Positions 12,781 through 14,024 of a DNA stretch of 14,024 nucleotides are shown here, in pieces. A model generated the notes under the pieces. That model saw only the letters and a list, made by a program, of their open reading frames with translations. It was not told where the DNA came from and searched no databases. Position 1 is the first letter of the stretch. Each line of letters starts with the position of its first letter. Source of the stretch: Streptococcaceae bacterium (lineage in GTDB: Bacteria > Bacillota > Bacilli > Lactobacillales > Streptococcaceae); NCBI GenBank assembly GCA_031270215.1, contig JAISYB010000119.1, forward strand, positions 1 through 14,024. The letters run 5' to 3'. Position numbers and translations under genes: made by a program.

Positions 12781-12809
12781 TTGCTTTTTTCATAATAAAG
12801 TTTTATAAT
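12781..12809 (+). promoter_or_regulatory. Promoter of the OmpR-type regulator gene
   Basis: TTGCTT (12781-12786), a 17-bp spacer and TATAAT (12804-12809). The -35 overlaps the right arm of a hairpin (TATGAAAAAA...TTTTTTCATA, about 12768-12794) that could be a terminator for readthrough from upstream. Transcription should start near 12816, which makes the ATG at 12842 the sensible start. Confidence 0.75.
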
Positions 12810-12841
12810 TAATGTAGTTTATCATGAAAGGGTTGGTAATA

Positions 12842-13570
12842 ATGAAAAAACGTTTACTGCTAGTAACAAATGATCTTGCACGCACAGCTAAAATTCAACA
12901 ATTGTTGAAGCTTGAAGGCTATGAGGTTATGACCTCTGAGAGCTGTTTAAATGACATCGAGGACGGCGGCGCAGCTTTTTACGAAGCTTTTGATTTAATT
13001 GTTTTGCATCAGGATTTACTTAATAATTTATCAGAGAGTTGTTTAATGAAAATCAAAGAATTGAGAACCTCATTTTTGATTTTATCTACAATTAGCAATT
13101 CTGAAAATCTGCATTGTATCTCGTATCCGGTAACTAATGACAAAATTATTTCTGAAATTTCTAGTCATTTAAAACGCAGTCAGGATCATATTTTCTTTGC
13201 AAATCAGTCGCGTTACAATGAGCAATACGCAAAGCATTTTGTGAAAGTAGTTAATCACAAATTAATCATCAATGGAATTCCTGTTGTCTTGTCTAGAAAA
13301 GAATTTCAGCTATTTGAGTTATTGACAAATGAAGATTATAATCTGGTTGACAATATCACTATCTTCAAAGAGATTTGGGGTGGAGAATACGATTTAAGCA
13401 AGCAGCCATTCTTAAGTAATCTTGTAATGAAAATCAGAAACAAGATTTTACTTGAAGTTGGCTTGACCGAATCAATTATTTTAAATAAAAAGGTGTTGGC
13501 TACCGAATTAATGATCTTTATTCAATTGAAAATAAAGCTTAATCTCGGGTACTTGCAACAAACCTCTTAA
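12842..13570 (+). CDS. OmpR-family regulator, degenerate receiver, C-terminal frameshift
   Basis: An N-terminal receiver-like domain (about 1-112) and a C-terminal winged-helix DNA-binding domain (about 133-217). The receiver lacks key residues: the phospho-acceptor position in DLIVLHQDLL is His56 rather than Asp, the acidic pair is Asn10-Asp11, and the usual Lys-Pro is Tyr95-Pro96. It is probably not phosphorylated in the normal way, and no histidine kinase gene is adjacent. As read here the protein is 242 aa, but the last 25 residues do not look like the family. The -1 frame from 13492 reads GVGYRINDLYSIENKA and stops at 13542; GVGYR is the typical end of an OmpR wing. One extra A in the A5 run at 13487-13491 would restore a 233-aa protein. 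This may be a sequencing error, a real mutation or frameshifting. I chose ATG 12842 with AAAGGG upstream over ATG 12824, which is only ~8 nt from the likely transcription start. Confidence 0.75.
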   Translation: MKKRLLLVTNDLARTAKIQQLLKLEGYEVMTSESCLNDIEDGGAAFYEAFDLIVLHQDLLNNLSESCLMKIKELRTSFLILSTISNSENLHCISYPVTNDKIISEISSHLKRSQDHIFFANQSRYNEQYAKHFVKVVNHKLIINGIPVVLSRKEFQLFELLTNEDYNLVDNITIFKEIWGGEYDLSKQPFLSNLVMKIRNKILLEVGLTESIILNKKVLATELMIFIQLKIKLNLGYLQQTS

Positions 13571-13594
13571 GCGTTACGTTGCCCAAAAAAGAAA

Positions 13595-13643
13595 GACAGC
13601 AGTGTTTAGCGAGGTAGAAAATTAGGAAATTGCTGATATTTGC
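13595..13643 (-). repeat. Dispersed repeat, partial copy R3
   Basis: GACAGCAGTGTTTAGCGAGG followed by TAGAAAATTAGGAAATTG matches the start of R2 (12532-12570) and the end of R1 on the other strand. The match fades after about 50 bp. It lies just past the regulator gene. Confidence 0.65.
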
Positions 13644-13690
13644 AAAGCAAAAATATCGCTTTTCTAGACGTTATCGTTTGATTGACAAAC

Positions 13691-13739
13691 AAAAAGCCGA
13701 AGAGTGAGGTTAGGTCTTGCTTCACTCTTCGGTTTTTTG
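13691..13739 (+). terminator. Rho-independent terminator before leader copy B
   Basis: A 13-14 bp stem: AAGCCGAAGAGTGAGG (left arm within 13694-13709) against CTTCACTCTTCGGTT (13720-13734), then TTTTTT. The A-rich left flank suggests it may be bidirectional. As with copy A, the conserved leader starts right at the T tail. Confidence 0.88.
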
Positions 13740-13865
13740 TTGCCTTGTTAATCTCAGTATTGTTTACCGTATAAGCATTTTAAGATTATTAGTATAGAAG
13801 ATTTTAAATTCTAGCTGATTTCCACCAAATTAGCTAGGTTTTATCTTTCTTTTCTCTGAGTTATG

Positions 13866-13874
13866 TGTTAGAAT
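13866..13874 (+). promoter_or_regulatory. Extended -10 promoter of leader copy B
   Basis: TGTTAGAAT, identical to 6926-6934, in the block TTATGTGTTAGAATTAATTT, which is conserved between the two copies while nearby bases differ. Confidence 0.6.
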
Positions 13875-13930
13875 TAATTTAATGAAATGGTTTACAAAGT
13901 TGAAAATTTAAGTTGACAGGAGGGGTTGTC

Positions 13931-14024
13931 ATGTTTAAACTACTTGAACGAACGAACGAACGAACGAACGAACGAACGAACGAACGAACGAACGAACGAA
14001 CGAACGAACGAACGTTAACCTCCT
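13931..14024 (+). CDS. RTNE-repeat leader peptide, copy B (partial at window end)
   Basis: MFKLLE, five RTNE units, then Arg-Thr-Leu-Thr-Ser, still open at the window end. AGGAGGGG (13918-13925) lies five bases before the ATG, as in copy A. The tract has 16 CGAA units, one more than a multiple of three, so the frame reads through the TAA that directly follows the repeat (CGT TAA would be read with 15 units). Copy A, with 12 units, stops at the equivalent TAG. The two leaders are therefore in different phases. Its first six residues are identical to copy A. Confidence 0.65.
   Translation, partial: MFKLLERTNERTNERTNERTNERTNERTLTS
13949..14012 (+). repeat. Tetranucleotide microsatellite (CGAA)16
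   Basis: Sixteen perfect CGAA units followed by CGTTAACCTCCT. It is four units longer than copy A. All units are perfect, which suggests active slippage or recent expansion. Confidence 0.97.

Larger units (their letters stand above)
13733..14024 (+). repeat. Leader repeat copy B, cut by the window end
   Basis: Homologous to 6797-7069. It keeps AATCTCAGTAT, the extended -10, TTTAATGAAATGG, the ribosome-site hairpin, the MFKLLE codons, the CGAA tract and a trailing CTCCT. Intervening bases have diverged, so the duplication is not recent or the copies have been kept under selection at the functional blocks only. A TasA-like gene probably follows beyond the window. Confidence 0.9.

Overview
The window looks like the chromosome of a low-GC Gram-positive bacterium (Firmicutes, probably Lactobacillales or a Listeria/Brochothrix-like relative). 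The reasons are the AT-rich intergenic DNA, strong AGGAGG-type ribosome sites, extended -10 promoters, cre-like sites, a YidC that is a lipoprotein, and a TasA/camelysin-like exported protein. I cannot name the species. The presence of IspH means the organism uses, or once used, the MEP isoprenoid route, which many lactic acid bacteria lack.

Layout. Positions 1-890 are non-coding: a possible structured element (8-119), two degenerate tandem arrays (30 bp and 31 bp periods), a T15 tract, and the control region of a xylose operon. Positions 892-6691 hold the operon: xylose isomerase (xylA), xylulokinase (xylB), an aldose 1-epimerase (xylM/galM type) and a sugar:H+ symporter (xylT type). Together they import xylose, interconvert its anomers, isomerise it to xylulose and phosphorylate that to xylulose 5-phosphate. 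Two cre-like sites suggest carbon catabolite repression. No xylR is in the window.

Positions 6797-8128 hold the most unusual locus. A conserved promoter and leader region encodes a tiny peptide made almost entirely of an Arg-Thr-Asn-Glu repeat, written by a (CGAA)12 tetranucleotide tract. It is followed by a SipW-type exported TasA/camelysin-like protein gene and a terminator. The same ~270 bp leader recurs at 13733-14024 with (CGAA)16, a repeat number in a different reading phase, and runs off the window end. Each leader has a ribosome site in the loop of a small hairpin and a matching CCTCCT anti-Shine-Dalgarno just after the repeat. I propose a repeat-length-variable, leader-controlled expression system for surface or matrix proteins. 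The sequence supports the architecture; the function is inference.

Positions 8130-13740 hold housekeeping genes separated by small dispersed repeats: yidC2 (minus), cysK (minus), ispH (plus, divergent from cysK), ridA (plus) and an OmpR-type regulator with a degenerate receiver and an apparent one-base frameshift near its C-terminus. Three copies of a ~150 bp intergenic repeat (8243-8550, 12532-12684, 13595-13643) occur here, one of them split by a ~130 bp palindromic insertion.
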